From: Butyrivibrio hungatei DSM 14810
GTDB lineage: Bacteria; Bacillota; Clostridia; Lachnospirales; Lachnospiraceae
Length of the DNA stretch: 64,000 nt
Direction of reading: 5' to 3'
Assembly (NCBI RefSeq): GCF_900143205.1
Contig: NZ_FRDH01000003.1
Coordinates: forward strand, 799,494 to 863,493
Shown: positions 63,993 to 64,000 of the stretch, in pieces
How positions within the stretch are numbered: the first letter of the stretch is position 1
Layout of the letters: every line of letters starts with the position of its first letter
Made by a program: the position numbers and the translations under genes
Notes under the pieces: model-generated
What the model saw: only the letters and a program-made list of their open reading frames with translations
What the model was told of the DNA's origin: nothing
The model's database searches: none

Positions 63993-64000
63993 CATAGAAA

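Larger units (their letters stand above)
63493..64000. other. Intergenic region upstream of the operon
   Basis: No supported gene is present. From left to right it holds a GC-rich block (63515-63590), an AT-rich stretch rich in T and A runs, and the large palindrome C (63741-63992). A 96-residue plus-strand frame crosses the promoter and the GC-rich block, has no ribosome binding site and no recognisable domain, and is not called. Confidence 0.75.

Overview
The window is one very large surface-polysaccharide and glycan biosynthesis locus. About 51 protein genes are visible and all lie on the minus strand, so transcription runs from about 63.4 kb down to base 1, where the last gene leaves the window. 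Genes are packed with overlaps (ATGA, TAATG) or gaps of a few bases and mostly have GGAGG-type ribosome binding sites. The AT-rich composition, the gene families (EpsG polymerase, GtrA, DUF6020, GT17, PglK-type ABC flippases, AsnB amidotransferases) and the absence of lipid A genes suggest a low-GC Firmicute, probably a Lachnospiraceae anaerobe close to Butyrivibrio or Pseudobutyrivibrio. That placement is inference from style, not a database match. No tRNA, rRNA, CRISPR, transposase or phage gene is visible.

Layout from promoter to end. (1) 63.4-50.1 kb: a GtrB-like and a GT2 transferase, a WbaP-type initiating phosphoglycosyltransferase, a Wzz-type chain-length protein with a degenerate kinase tail, an EpsG-type polymerase, GT2 and GT4 transferases and two GT-C membrane transferases. 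(2) 50.0-40.8 kb: a pseudaminic-acid-type nonulosonate module. It has an ATP-grasp ligase, a fusion of a CMP-sugar synthetase with a PLP decarboxylase, a PseI-type synthase, a PseG-type hydrolase, GT2 and sialyltransferase-like enzymes, and a PglK-like ABC flippase. (3) 40.8-31.4 kb: an acyltransferase, GT-C-like membrane proteins, GtrA, a WecE-type aminotransferase, a GNAT acetyltransferase and a GtrB-like enzyme, together a lipid-linked sugar decoration block. (4) 31.3-22.7 kb: a Wzy/ligase and a bacillosamine-type set (PglF, PglE, PglC and PglA-like) in which an ATP-grasp gene stands where an acetyltransferase would be expected. (5) 22.6-20.3 kb: UDP-GalNAcA synthesis (WbpO- and WbpP-like). 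(6) 20.3-19.0 kb: one DUF2334 deacetylase gene bracketed by two related long palindromes. (7) 19.0-1 kb: four GT4 enzymes, two AsnB-type amidotransferases, an MBOAT/SGNH acylation pair, two GT11-like enzymes, a second PglK-like flippase, DUF5672, GT2 and GT17 enzymes, and the start of another polymerase.

Together the genes could make at least two lipid-linked repeat units: there are two initiating transferases, two ABC flippases and three polymerase-like proteins. The sugars would include 2,4-diamino-trideoxyhexose, GalNAcA or its amide, fucose, 4-amino-4,6-dideoxyhexose and a pseudaminate-like acid. Decoration would be by O-acylation and lipid-linked side sugars.

The least ordinary content is the fused PseF-decarboxylase with its partner ATP-grasp ligase, the PglC plus ATP-grasp pair, and a family of large asymmetric palindromes at 19.0, 20.1 and 63.8 kb.
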